This document shows, one piece after another, positions 1-10,998 of a DNA stretch of 64,000 nt. Within the stretch, counting starts at the first letter, position 1, and every line of letters starts with the position of its first letter. The notes under the pieces are model-generated. The model saw nothing but the letters and a program-made list of their open reading frames with translations. It had not been told where the DNA came from and made no database searches. Location: the NCBI GenBank assembly GCA_949752745.1, contig OX457027.1:18308603-18372602 (forward strand), written 5' to 3'. The translations under genes were made by a program, and so were the position numbers. This DNA comes from Protula sp. h YS-2021 (taxonomy: Eukaryota > Annelida > Polychaeta > Sabellida > Serpulidae).

Positions 1-59
1 ACACAATCAGCCTATCACATGTGCGTGAGAATCTCTCGCTTTAGCCCGTTCACAGATGC

Positions 60-345
60 AAGCAAATCAACTGCGAATAGCCGTTTCCGTGTGTTTATCA
101 ACTTCAATTTCGCAGTTGGCGCGTGCAAGAGAGGAGGAAGAAGGGTGAGGGGGATCTGGCCGGCAAATTTTTTTTTCACTTCTAGACTTTACCAGAGCAT
201 TTCGCTTTTGGGGAAAGGGTTGGGTTTACCCCGAATGTACCCCACCCCGTTGTTGCGCCAATTTAACAGTACAAATACTACAATTTTTCGCTCGAAAAAA
301 AGCCGTTTTGATGTGCCAAAACGTAAAGTCAATGGGAAACGAATC

Positions 346-376
<31 letters not shown>

Positions 377-885
377 TTGTTTTTTTTTAAAAATAAAGCA
401 TACTCAAGATTAAGGACAGTGAAACTCAGTTAAAGTGATATTTTTTTCGATAAAGGGAGGGGTGTTGCACGTCATTGTCTCCCACTAGCTACACTAATGG
501 AGCAACATATTTTTGAAGGATTGCGTCCTGCAGTGAATAAAATAAGCCGATTTTAATGCGTTTATCAACTACCAATTTCGCAGTGGTTGTATATGGGAGA
601 GGGGGAGGGAGTTCGCGCCTGCAAAAATCTTAAGTTTAACAGTGTTAAACATTTTTTTATGACTAATAGGCTTTACCATTGCATTTTGCTCTAGGGACGG
701 GAGGGGAGGGAGGAGCGGGGGAGGTCGCGCACCCATTCTATTTGCGCTAATACAAAAATGCAGTTTTGGAGTATTAGTTTCAGTCAAAGTGAAATAAGCC
801 GAATTTAAAAAAAAAGACAGCACAATTAAGATAAAGGTCACCAAGCAGTGAGAAACGAAACTCAGTTTAAGTGATATTGACGGAA
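60..885. repeat. Degenerate tandem duplication, about 460-bp spacing
   Basis: Two diverged copies follow each other. Shared blocks include the tract around 92-125 and 558-590 (both read 'tttatcaact' then 'aatttcgcag'), the 'ctttaccag/ttgcattt' block at about 189 and 672, and the 'gaaactcagtt(t)aagtgatat' block at about 420 and 857. A third partial copy may lie at 1,010-1,145. No coding content was recognised; the small open frames here are low-complexity. Confidence 0.55.
349..376. repeat. (CT)n microsatellite
   Basis: An uninterrupted CT dinucleotide run inside the first copy of the surrounding duplication. Confidence 0.9.
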
Positions 886-2007
886 AGGCTGAGTGTATAT
901 TAGACTTGTACGCACATGACACACGCTTGTACACCCCAGAAAAATATAAAATGGCATCACTCAAGAACCTGCCTCTACACAGCGAAACCAGGCGAATTTG
1001 GGAGAATTTGGTGAACACAGCAGTCAAGTTTAAGGGCATCAAGTAATGAGAGATTAAGTCAATTTCAGCGCTAGCCACAGAAAGATTGAGTGTAAATAAG
1101 ACATGTACGGATACGAAACACGCCTGTTCGCACAACAAAAGGTTATAAATTGTACTGAGAGTTTAAAGTGACTGCAATTCACACACAACACGCATACATG
1201 AGGCTTGCGAAACAGACCGGCTTACATAAAGAAACCGAGAATAATATGTCAAACGAATGACTTGGTTTAAAAAAAAACAAGAATCTACGAAGATAAACAA
1301 ACCCTAACGATTGCTTAATAAATTATGTGACACTTTGCTTCAGTTAAACAAAAATATGTACTTTAAAAAATGAAGTGGAAACTTTCTGGTATTATCGTCC
1401 ACTACCAAAAGGGGTGTTGCCTTGTTTACCCTCAACTTTAACTTTGATTTTTGAGATTTATAGGGTACAAACAAAACAATAAATAACTTTAAAACGTATT
1501 TGCGATATTATTCTTCCTGTTTTAAATACAATTATACGGATATGCCACCCCAGAATCTACTAAAATGTAGGCCAAAAAGTAGACAACCACCTGGGGCCGG
1601 GTCCATTCCAACACGTGGTCGCGCTCCCCTGACACATGTGCTAGCACCTGATTGGTTGAAATATGATATAAAAATAGATTTCACACAGATCGAAAGATGT
1701 GTTCGCCTTCTGATTGGCTCTCGTTCCACGTGCTTTTCTCACACAGAGTTCATGGTAGGTAGCCACCTATATGTTGGTGTGAGAACTATTTTACACAGAA
1801 ATTTTGAAGGTCTCTGTAAATTTCTGCGAAATAGGCATGTGGTCTCAGGTGAAAGAGCACGTCCTGTTTCGCAAAATGAGCCCCTTACACAGATTTGCGA
1901 AACGGACGACCCGACCAAAATGCGAAACGGACCGAAATTCGGTCCGTTTCACTTTAACATTGCAACGTGATACACACCAATTCGTCTTGTTTCCCGACGA
2001 AGCCGCA
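886..2007. other. No gene recognised (intronic or 3' part of the LPCAT locus)
   Basis: AT-rich sequence with a weak repeat of the preceding block at 1,010-1,145. The stretch 1,500-1,970 is more GC-balanced and open in two frames, but the translations resemble no family I know. The right part (about 1,640-2,000) probably belongs to the repeat element that ends at 2,091. Confidence 0.5.
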
Positions 2008-2092
2008 TCCACACATGCATACGTACATACGGACGACGGATACCCCTCTATTGATAAGATAAGACCAGCCCGACATAGTCGGCTGGTCTAAA
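2008..2092 (+). mobile_element. Helitron-like 3' terminus (hairpin + CTAA), copy A
   Basis: The block contains a GACGACGG-type microsatellite remnant, a conserved tract 'ggatacccctctattga', and a hairpin at 2,062-2,089 whose arms are AGACCAGCC(C)GAC and GTCGGCTGGTCT with an ATA loop. CTAA directly overlaps the end of the hairpin (2,088-2,091), then an A run follows. Helitron 3' ends have a short hairpin followed by CTRR. The same module recurs at 3,000-3,078 and, more diverged, at four or more other places in the window. Confidence 0.55.
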
Positions 2093-2999
2093 AAAATGTC
2101 CCCCATTTGGCCAATTTTTGGAGGATGGCCAAAATGAGTAATTTTTGAAAGGAGGCCTACCTAAGGAATATTTGTGCAAAATATGAAGAAAATCTTATCA
2201 AAATTGTGGGAGAAGAAGCATTTTGAAAATTGGGAACCGAAAAATTTCAAATGTCCCCAATTTAGCCAATTTTTGGCGACTCGCAAAAAACAGTAATTTT
2301 TCAAGAGAGACATAATCAGGGAAAAACTATCCAAAATTGGAAAGGACTTCAATCAAAAGTGTGGGAGAAGAAGCAATTTGAAAATTAGACACCAAAAATT
2401 TAACAAAAATGTCCCCCATTTGGCAAATTCGTAGCAGATCGCCAAAATGAGTAATTTTTCAAAAGATGCCTACCTAGGGAATATTCGTGCAAAATTTGAA
2501 GAAAATTTGATCAAAATTGTGGGAGAAGAAGCATTTTGAAAATTGGCAACCACGAAATTACAAATGTCCCCTATTTGACCAATTTTTGGCGGATCGCCAA
2601 AAACAGTAATTTTTCAAGAGAGGTCTAACTAGAGAACAACTATCCAAAATTGGAAAAGAATCCGATCAAAATTATGGGAGAAGAAGCAATTTCAAAATTA
2701 GATACCAAAAAATTAAAAAATGTCCCCCATTTGGTCAATTTTTGGCGGATCGCCAAAATGAGTAATTTTTGAAAAGAGGCCTACCCAGGGAATATTTGTG
2801 CAAAATATGAAAAAAATCTGATCAAAATTGTGGGAGAAGAAGCATTTTGAAAATTGGCAACCGAAAACTTTCAAATGTCCCTCATTTAGCAAATATTTGG
2901 CGGATCGCCAAAAAAATAATTTTTAAAGAGAGGCCTACCTTAGAGAATATCCAATCAAAACTGAAGGAGAAAAAGCATTTTAGGTAAAAGTTTACACAC
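2093..2999 (+). repeat. Tandem array of ~156-bp monomers in dimeric order
   Basis: Units start near 2,093, 2,246, 2,408, 2,564, 2,717 and 2,874. Each begins 'atgtccc(c)catttgg(c/t)caatttttgg' and contains 'gtgggagaagaagca' about 110 bp later. Alternate units share variants ('gagtaatttttgaaa' versus 'cagtaatttttcaag'), so the array is organised in dimers of about 313 bp. It lies between two identical terminal modules, which fits the repeat core of a non-autonomous Helitron/Helentron of the bivalve 'pearl' type. No coding content. Confidence 0.75.
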
Positions 3000-3078
3000 G
3001 TAGATACGTACATACAGACGACGGATACCCCTCTATTGACAGGATAAGAACAGCCCGACATAGTCGGCTGGTCTAAAA
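3000..3078 (+). mobile_element. Helitron-like 3' terminus, copy B, closing the 156-bp array
   Basis: Nearly identical to copy A over about 70 bp: 'cgtacatac.gacgacggata', then the hairpin at 3,047-3,074 and CTAAAAA. The array from 2,093 to this point would be the body of the element that ends here. Confidence 0.55.
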
Positions 3079-3570
3079 AGTAATAGCCAGGTAGGCAGTA
3101 ACGCCTGGCACCTTCACTTAAAATTTCAAGACAGTTTGCTTTCCTGGAAATGGTTAAAACGTTACGAAAAAAAAGGTTTTTCACTAATATTTTCGACAAT
3201 TTTTGGCGAATCGCCAAAAAGTTACAGCCAGGTAGGTGGTAACTCTTGCTACCTTCACTTTAAATTCAAACACGGCAAGACTATTTTTCAGCAGTTAGTT
3301 AAGATTTTACTGAAAATTTTCGCCAGCTGGCCAATCCCCAAGATTAAGATTTTACTGAAAATTTTAGCCCGTTGGTCAATCACCAAAAAAAGTAATAGCT
3401 AGGTAGTGGTAAAGCCTGCTGACTTCACTTAAAATTTCAAAACAGTAAGATTAATTTCCCAAAAGGAAAAGATCTGGTTTTTCGCTAATATATACTTTCG
3501 CCAATTTTTGGCGAATTGCAAAGAAAGCAATAGCCAGGTGGAAACTTACATGCGCCCTACCTTCCAGCAA
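3079..3570 (+). repeat. Second tandem array, ~170-bp units
   Basis: Three degenerate units carry 'agtaatag(c)caggtag', then 'ccttcacttaaaatttcaa', then 'gccaatttttggcgaa.cgc'. The motif 'tttttggcgaatcgccaaaaa' is shared with the neighbouring 156-bp array, so the two arrays are probably relatives. No terminal hairpin module is seen at its right side. Confidence 0.55.
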
Positions 3571-4110
3571 AATTTCAAGACATTAAGGCTAAAATCCTGG
3601 GAGAATATACGATTTCTCAACTTAAAAGCGTTTATTCGCACATACTTTCAACAACTGTTATATTCCTGCTTCTGAAAAAAAGCTGGGGCTAAAAAAAAAG
3701 AACAATAAAGTACGCTCGTGGAAAAAAGGTACGTTTTGAGGCAAAAAAAAGAACGATGCGAAAATAAAGACTAAATCTTTAAAAAAAGTACGATCCGGCA
3801 AGCCTGCAACCAGAATGTTACGCTAGTTATTATGCATGACAAAGACACGTGATATATTTACAACTCGGCAAGAAAATATTGCTTGTCAGTGGCGGACACA
3901 AGTTGAAAGGAGTGGGGGGGGGGGGGGTTCAGGGGTTGCAACCCCCCCCCCAACAAAATTCCATCGAAATTAGACTGTTTTTACTTGTAACCACACTGCT
4001 TTTATAGAACTTATCGCATAACATTCACACACTGAATTCCATTAACTGAACGAATCTAATGGAAAAATACTGGTAATATTCCACTGGCGCAGCGTGTATT
4101 TTGACCTTAC
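3571..4110. other. Intron of LPCAT; homopolymer tracts
   Basis: This is the start of the intron after exon 4 (donor at 4,110-4,105, minus strand). It holds a G14 run (3,914-3,927) and a C10 run (about 3,942-3,951) separated by 14 bases, able to fold back. I could not find the next LPCAT exon (expected to encode the IPG.PVQP motif) between here and position 1. Confidence 0.5.
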
Positions 4111-4284
4111 CCTGTTTAAATGTTATCAGACACGATCTGTTAGTGCACGTGCCCTCTGGAAATATAATAATCTGTGGCCACTTTCCACCAGATTCTGCTC
4201 TCCTTTTTATTTCTTTTATTGTATTCTGGCGAGAATTCGGATCCTCCCGTGAGACAAACACGGGCTGAGTGAAAGCCGTCAGAG
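4111..4284 (-). CDS. LPCAT: LPCAT exon 4 (EGTC acyltransferase motif)
   Basis: This exon encodes residues 159-217 of a lysophosphatidylcholine acyltransferase, the ER-membrane enzyme of the Lands cycle that transfers an acyl group from acyl-CoA to lysophospholipid. Visible motifs are PVFVSRxDPxSR (motif II region, about residues 166-177), WPQIIIFPEGTCTNRS (194-209, containing the EGTC glycerophosphate-binding motif III) and CLITFKQG, all in the family order. The acceptor is a long T tract ending ccgcag just above 4,284. The donor is gtaagg at 4,110-4,105. Entry is in phase 1, and the length of 174 bp leaves phase 1, which matches exons 3a and 3b upstream. The next exon lies outside the window. 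Confidence 0.93.
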
Positions 4285-5414
4285 CTGCGGAAAAAAACAA
4301 CAACACTTTATATGATTGATACCGATACATTTCAAATCACATTAAGTTTTTTGTGACCTCCCGAAATTTGGACATTACAAACACATCAGTTACAATCCTT
4401 TTACAGAATTTACTAAACTTTTGAAATATCTGGTTGAAAAAATATTGTATTCACATAATTTTAAGAAATTTACTATTTCATAACATTATCTCAACACACA
4501 ATCAAAGTACAGCAATCTATTGGTCTGTGTTAACGAATGTCTGAAAACCAATAAAAATATTATAATTTAAACTAAACAATCATAAATAGCACAATGTAGT
4601 TAGTGGCATGCAAAGTAAGTGCATGGTAAAGCTCGATGTTAACATAATAGTTTCATTTAACCCGGGCCAAAGGTTGCTGTGAAAAGTCACAGCGCAACAG
4701 TAAAAAGTAAAATGACAGAAATTTCAAACTTGTTATTTAACAAACATTAGCAAACAAAAAAAATGCTAACAAAATTCTACGAAGTACACAATACCACTGT
4801 ATTCTTCTCATGTTCATAAGACTGCGAACTCATCACTGTTAGACAGAATACGAGCGTAACTGGTTCCAGTCACACCTCTCAGCCGAACTTACTTCCGGAG
4901 ATGACTGCAGACCCGCGCCACGCATACACAATAGCTATACACATGCAGCCGACATCATAAACTTATTTCATTTTCGAAAACTACAGCAATAAATGTCATA
5001 ACTATTAATGGGACTTTTACTTATAGGCAAAGAGGTACTATTTTTGGAGCCCTTGTAGTGAGATATTAAGGAGCCCAGGAGGCAAGCTTGAATTGTTTTC
5101 AAACCAGTGCTCTATTGAGCCTAATTTGATTGGTCGAACCTCTACCTTATTACGAATTAGTTCGCTGGCGTATGAATATGAAGAGACTACAGGATACATG
5201 GCATGCACCGAAGAAGTATAGAATAAAACGTGCATGAAGAGACTACCTGGATACACAGCATGCACAGAAGAACCGTAAAATAACACGTGCATGAACCGAT
5301 TAACAGTACCAACACAGCCTCGTCTTTAGGAACAACTCTTGTAAAGTCTTTATCTGTGAAACCCTATTATTTAAAGCAAGAATTAATCAAGCAAATAAGA
5401 ATTTAGATATTTAT
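4285..5414. other. LPCAT intron; a 57-bp duplication
   Basis: No gene is recognised. Two adjacent copies of a ~57-bp unit starting 'tgaagagactac' lie at about 5,178-5,293. The block at 5,050-5,185 is a diverged copy of sequence at about 52,690-52,825 (both contain 'tattgagcctaa' and 'ccttattacgaatt'), so it is part of a dispersed repeat. Confidence 0.5.
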
Positions 5415-5741
5415 TCCTGGGCGAAATAAGGCATTCCGGAATAAAGTAACGTACCGGCAGTTTCCGAAAAGAAGCCCTGGGCTTCTAAAGGGAAACTCGA
5501 CATTTTGAGCTTCTCATATTGAAACCAAATAGAAGCCCCAGGGGCTTCTATTAGGAAATAGTTTCGGGGCTTCTATATGGGGGGGGGGGGGGGGGGGGGG
5601 CTACTTTTCGGAAACTGCCAATAATACGTACTGGCCGTAAAACTTCTCTGATAATCTATAAAAATATCTATCAGACTCAGCATCGTGATTTTATTCCGGA
5701 ATAAACTCGCTGAGTCGGAAAGTGCCTTATTTCGCCCAGGA
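5415..5741. mobile_element. MITE with 19-bp terminal inverted repeats, outer element
   Basis: TCCTGGGCGAAATAAGGCA at 5,415-5,433 is matched by its exact reverse complement at 5,723-5,741. Sub-terminal TTCCGGAATAAA-type tracts are also inverted between the two sides (about 5,434-5,445 and 5,694-5,706). It has no coding capacity. A second inverted-repeat element (5,456-5,619) sits inside it. Target duplication is unclear. Confidence 0.7.
5456..5619. mobile_element. Inner MITE nested in the outer one, with a G22 tract
   Basis: GGCAGTTTCCGAAAAG at 5,456-5,471 is exactly inverted at 5,604-5,619. Inside lie three versions of a short palindrome around GAAGCCC(C).GGGGCTTC and an uninterrupted run of 22 G (5,579-5,600). 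It is 164 bp long and non-coding. Confidence 0.7.
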
Positions 5742-6840
5742 CAAAAAACTATCTACTTTCTTATTTGCTTCATATAGTCTTATTTTATGCAATAAGGTGT
5801 TTTATACGGCCGCAGTAGTTGCTAATGAAAGAAAATTTCAAAGTGAGAGAAGAAATATCGAAATATCATACAGTGATAAGTGCATAGACTGACCCATAGA
5901 AACATCCGGAATCGGCCAGATTTATGGCGCCAAGGACCAGAGACAGACATACACATTAAAATATGTGCACATTTCGCAAGAAGTTGACACGATTTGACTC
6001 CCCACCCTACCCCCCAACCTTTAGCGGGTCAACACCTCAGGAAATCCTCTCGCTATTGACGTCTCAGGAGACCACGGTTTAAATAAACCCGTAAATGATC
6101 TTTAGGGTAGTGTTTTTTTTCACTGGTACATTTTGCCCTCCCCCTCAGGTTTCACTGCATTATTATACGGCGTTTCAAAAACGACATATATGTTACCTTT
6201 TTATTGTAACATTTTGCTTTCCAGCTGGGTTTTCAGATTTCCAAAAAAGAAAAAAAAAATCTGATAAAAATACATCGTTATGAGAAGTTGCTCATAACTG
6301 GTAATACTGAAAATTCAAGTTTGAGGCAGGAAATTAAAACTGTGTCGCATAAAAAGTCCCATTTCGTCGACAAAAAAAAAAAAACACCCTTACTCGCTTG
6401 TCATATCCACAGGCAACTGAAATAAAGGGTTGATAGCTCATTCATAGCTTTCTTACCCAGACGTTCTGAGAACTGGTGAATTTTTAGTTATTTTAATCCC
6501 CTTTACAACTGAAAACGAGCATTGCCATACCGCACTCAAGAGGCATTATCTCTACACAATGGAGCCCCGTTTTCTCGAGAACTTATATGTCTCGACAACT
6601 CGAATATCTTTCCAAGTCCCGATGTTTCTTGCCCTTTTTACTGCCAGGTCTATAAATTATCGGCTTCTTGAACCTCGGATCTATTTCTAACCCACCATTG
6701 GTGCCTGAATGTCTCTTCAAATATCACTTATAAAACAACATTCCTTATCAAAGGAAAACAAGCATGTCCAAGGACATGACCCAGCCGAGTTACCAAACAA
6801 GGAAAGAGAAAAACTCTGAAACGAATACTGTTAGGCCAAA
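5742..6840. other. LPCAT intron, nothing recognised
   Basis: AT-rich sequence with no coding exon, RNA gene or clear repeat that I can support. Confidence 0.45.
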
Positions 6841-7524
6841 AAATGAAGAACTTTGTTTCTGAACGTAAATTTTTCATACTTTTAATACACAAAAACGAGT
6901 TTTCCCGGGTGGAAGCTACCCGAAAAGGGATGTTGGAGAGGCTGTGTTTTGACGATTCACGTATTTACCGACATTTACACAATTTTACAAAATTTTTAAA
7001 ATTCCACCATTTCGGTATTTTTTGTCATTTGCGAAAACAAAGCAAAGTCCAGGTGGAGAAGCACCTAAGAAAATTTCGATTAAAATTTTATAATTATTTG
7101 AAAAAGACCCCAAGAAATGAACGGTTTGACAATTCAGTTATTTACTACCATGTATTCCAGTTTTTGCCAATCTTCACAGTTCCGCCGTTTCGGCAGTTTT
7201 TGGCAAACCGCGAAAAAAAATAGCCTGGTAGGCGAACCCCTGGGGAACACCCTGCGTAACATCTAAACGATTGGAGTAAAACTGTAGTAGGAGTAGCATT
7301 TTAAAAATGGGTCAAAACAGGCACACTTTGCCTGTTTTTCGTCAATCGTCAAAAAAGTAACAGCCAGGTGGGGACCATCCAGGGAAGATTCCTGCGTAAT
7401 ATCAAAACGATTGGAGCAAAACTGTAGGAGTAGCATTTTAAAGAAAAAGTTTAACATATGCACATACATTCAAGCCCCCTATAGTGATACGACTAACCCA
7501 GTCCGACAAAATCGGCTGGGTTAA
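6841..7524 (+). mobile_element. Helitron-like non-autonomous element with repeat core, copy C
   Basis: The core has degenerate repeats. 'acgattca' blocks occur near 6,952 and 7,128, and a 125-bp pair near 7,270 and 7,395 shares 'aaacgattggag.aaaactgtag' and 'gtagcatttta'. The 3' module has the hairpin AACCCAGTCCGA / TCGGCTGGGTT (7,495-7,506 and 7,512-7,522) followed directly by TTAA (7,521-7,524). Layout and sequence match copies A and B at 2.0 and 3.0 kb. No Rep/helicase is present, so it would be non-autonomous. Confidence 0.5.
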
Positions 7525-7940
7525 GAAGAACTATAGCTTTAATGGTCCGTTGGTTATTATAAAACTCAAGCAAAGTTTTATAATAACCACCTTTTCCTAA
7601 ATATGAACATTTTATAATACGTAACCACTCCTATCCAATCTGAGTTGCTGAAGTCCAGTTCCTGGAATATCGTGTGAAATGTGTTTCTCAACACCGGAAC
7701 AAACAAACAAATGTACAAACCGATAGACGAACATACACCTCTAAAGGCTATTGTCTCCACCCGATCACGGGTGGAGAAAACAGTTGTTTTGTAAGAACTT
7801 TTGTATAATATGAGTCTTGTCCACTTTTCTTTTAGTTGCATATTTCTCAAAAAAAGTGATTTGACTTAATAGAGGACAATCGCTTTAAGATGATAAAAGT
7901 GAACAACGAAGACAACCAAAATGCTGCTTCCTTTTTTCTG
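7525..7940. other. LPCAT intron, nothing recognised
   Basis: No supported feature. A short direct repeat 'ttataataaccac/gttattataaaac' makes a weak inverted repeat near 7,550-7,590. Confidence 0.4.
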
Positions 7941-8288
7941 CCCGGACTACAGCTGCACAGCTAGTCTATTCCGTCACAGACTAACGTAACCTGGACTACG
8001 ACTGCACAGCTAGTCTATTTCGTCATAGACTAACGATGCCTGAACTACGGCTGCACAGCTAGTCATATTTCGTCATGGACTAACGGCACCTGGACTACAG
8101 CTACACAGCTAGTCTACTGCGTCATAGACTAATGATGCCTGGACTACGGCTGCATACCTAGTCTATTCCGTCAAAGGCTAACGATACATGGACTACAAAG
8201 GCATTGCTAATCTATTCCGTCAATGACTAACGACGGGTGGACTACAGCTGTGCAGCTAGCCTATTCCGTCATGGACTAAAGATGCTCA
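7941..8288. repeat. Seven-copy ~49-bp minisatellite
   Basis: Units read roughly 'ctggactacagctgcacag' + 'ctagtctattccgtca' + '.agactaacg'. There are seven recognisable units with 10-25% differences. There are no unique spacers between conserved repeats, so this is not a CRISPR-like array. Confidence 0.85.
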
Positions 8289-10777
8289 AAACTCTCTGAA
8301 ATACGTAAAGTATAACAGAAGTTGAATTGCCCTTAGTCTAATTGGGACTGGAATCACCTTGGCAAACAGTGCCCAATTTTGCAAACAACATTGGAATCTT
8401 GTTTGCCTGGTACATTCTTGTTCTAAGCAAAGCCCCGGTGTGGGACTAGTAAAAGAGTGTTGTGTGGTAAGCCTGGAGGTTAACAGGATACATCCTCAAT
8501 TTCCTCAACAGAACTGAAACTTTGCTTAAATGTTTCTCATCAACAACTTATTTCAACTCCACTTCCCGGCTTTCCTCCACCCACAAACCTTCACACAATC
8601 TATGTGACCCAAAAAACCCCCACAATTACAAGAGTAAGTGTTTGGATTGTAAATCACCAAGCAGCAAAGACCAGCTACAATTACAGACATGCTTGTGAAC
8701 AGGAAAATACAGCGCTCTGTGATTCCTCCATTTTGCTGAGAAGTAAAATATGGCCAGAAAATTATTGTACTTATTACACTGCCAATCAAATGTAGTCATG
8801 GAGAAAATGTAAACGGATTCCAAATTAATGCGTTAGCACAACAGAATCCAACATGTGCAAATCCATGACTGTCCGCATCTGACTTTAAATACTCCAAATT
8901 CTGAGGTACATGTGATATATATATCTATATTGGAATTCCAATTGAAGTTTCCCGTGAGATAACTTAAGTATGACAATAGCATGCAACACGAAAGTCAGAC
9001 ATGCATTTCACTCCGCCCTGTTTTAGTTGACAGTTTTGTTGACATGCACCAGCACCCACGATCTCCGTAACCAGACCGTATTCACGCGATGTAACGGAGC
9101 AGTGCTCACTGAAACGAGGACTGAACTTTTCAACATAAAGTACCCCAGCCCTCCCACCCCTCCCCCCCCCCCGAATGCAGGAAACTCTGGGAGTCATCCA
9201 GCCACGTATGAACTAAAAATATTCAGACACCTTGACCTCTTCCTTCTCCCCCCCCCCCCCATATTTGTGATGTCAGCCAATGGTTGAAACATCACCACAA
9301 GCGGAGTCACAGAAACCGCTGCCCAATAAATGCATACATATTTTGCGGATGATCACTGCGCGTGATAATTTAACGTGGCATCATATAAATAACGCAAATC
9401 CGAATGTCACGGAGTAACACAGGATATTATAACATAGAAGCAAAATATCATTCTAAAATATGCACGTCATAACTTGTACTGACGTCGATACTTAAATCAT
9501 GTGTTATTTCCAGGAGCGTGACGCAGCTCCGAGTCTACTCCAGAAGAGTCATAAGGTTGCGGTGCAACAGAAGTTGAATTGCCCTTAATCTACGTTAGTT
9601 TGTTTTTAGAACAAACTGCTTTGTTTCGCAAATAACAAAAATTGTAAATCTTACTGATATGTTTTAAAAACAGACTATCAGAGCTAGAAAATACAGAATT
9701 TTCTTATTTCAACAACAGTAAAGCAACAGAACAATAGGACACGCTCAACCACGCAAATATTAAGTTCTAAGATAAAGTTTCTGCTGCGCGGAAGGGACAG
9801 GGATATCGCAGGACGCTCGAAAACAAATGTGCAATTGAAAACAACCCCCTCCCCCCACCCCCCCCCCCCCCCAGACCACGACCTACTGGTCGTGGCTTCC
9901 ACTCCTGCAGAAATATTGTGGCCAACCAAGACCACAGCATCCCTTACATTTTACTAATACTTCATTATATTATTCAGTGCACTACATATTAAATAATGTG
10001 TTTGACTTTTCCCATCCTTCTACCGCTGTTAAAGTATTCAACGACAAAAAAAGCTTACACGATAAACAGCCAACGCCGGTTCAGCGATCGGGGATAGGGT
10101 ATAGGGGATAGGGAACAGCCTATCTTCTCCTCCAGGACTTATTTCGAACTTTGTTTGATTTGTACCCCGCACTCTTGTCTCAACAATTGTTTAAATTTTC
10201 ATTGCTTTCCCCTTTGTTTTTTTTTGTTTTTGTTTTTGTTTTTGAGCCTAAACAACTACAGGACTTTGGATCCCCCCTCCCCCCCCCCCCACCCACTCCG
10301 ACCACCAAGGTTACCACAGACGCCCAGTGTATAGCTGAATGGCATTATCCCACATCTGTACCCCTAACAACGAAATAACGGAATATGCAAACTGTTTTCT
10401 TATTCATCCCTTCATATCCCTGTCCTTTCTACATTGTAAGGAGATAAGGAAGGAACTTAGTGAATATGCAGGAAAATCACAGCACATAGGAAGAGGTAAG
10501 CATAGTAAATACAAGCACAAGCAATCAACGCACACATACGAAACCGACACCAGCCACAAAAATACATGTTCAAGCTGTTGAGGGTATAAAGTGTGACCAC
10601 ACGAAACCGACATAGCGTCTGTGATTTCCTGGGACTGCGTGAGAAATCGCCAAAAGAAATCGTGGCTTTTTTCTTTCTTTTTTTTTTTTTTTTTGTTGTT
10701 GTTATCGATCAGTCGTGAAATGCGTATAGGTGCGTCGAACCTTAGCAAAAACTAACACAAGCCAGGCCAATACGTAC
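8289..10777. other. LPCAT intron; poly-C tracts, nothing coding recognised
   Basis: Pyrimidine/C homopolymers occur near 9,150-9,172, 9,248-9,260, 9,845-9,872 and 10,270-10,290. A short dispersed block 'acagaagttgaattgccctta' (about 8,311 and 9,567) occurs twice. A 78-residue frame on the minus strand (8,789-8,553) is hydrophobic but matches no family I recognise. Confidence 0.45.
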
Positions 10778-10998
10778 TGCCCGTGAAGAAAGCCCGTTCC
10801 TGCTCAATGCGGCTGATGGGACTTGGCATCCACTTGCAAGCAAATAAGGCGACAGCATCGAAATACGAGCTGTGCGGAGCCACGCATAATATTGGCGCTT
10901 CCTTAGACGTCGCCTGCTTGCCTACGATGCGAAATTTGTGGAATCCCATAACGAAGTACGCCACGCGTCCCGAGTACAGCAGAGGATACTCGAATGCT
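10778..10998 (-). CDS. LPCAT: LPCAT alternative exon 3b (HX4D motif, second version)
   Basis: This exon encodes 73 full codons plus two split codons of the catalytic N-half of the acyltransferase domain. Visible motifs are GFHK..IVGKQ, APIL, and APHSSYFD, where His and Asp form the catalytic HX4D motif I (about residues 128 and 133). The acceptor is a T-rich tract ending cttcag just above 10,998. The donor is gtacgt at 10,777-10,772. The exon enters in phase 2 and leaves in phase 1, exactly like exon 3a at 30.5 kb. The residue spacing from the upstream splice to GFH is also the same (21 residues). By my hand alignment it shares only about one third of residues with 3a. No second copy of exons 1, 2 or 4 is visible, so it most likely belongs to the same gene as a mutually exclusive alternative. 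The alternative reading is a remnant of a tandem gene duplicate. Confidence 0.88.

Noticed and set aside
7941..8288. CRISPR-like array
   Set aside because: Repeats are contiguous and degenerate, without unique spacers, and the context is eukaryotic. The same holds for 33,388-34,330.
8553..8789. Minus-strand hydrophobic frame (FTSMSVIVAGLCCLVIYNP) as a membrane-protein exon
   Set aside because: No recognisable family and no convincing splice sites. Overlapping frames on both strands are also open.
10778..10998. Exon 3b as part of a separate, tandem LPCAT gene
   Set aside because: No second copies of exons 1, 2 or 4 are visible in the window and phases fit the single gene. It remains possible only if the other exons were lost.
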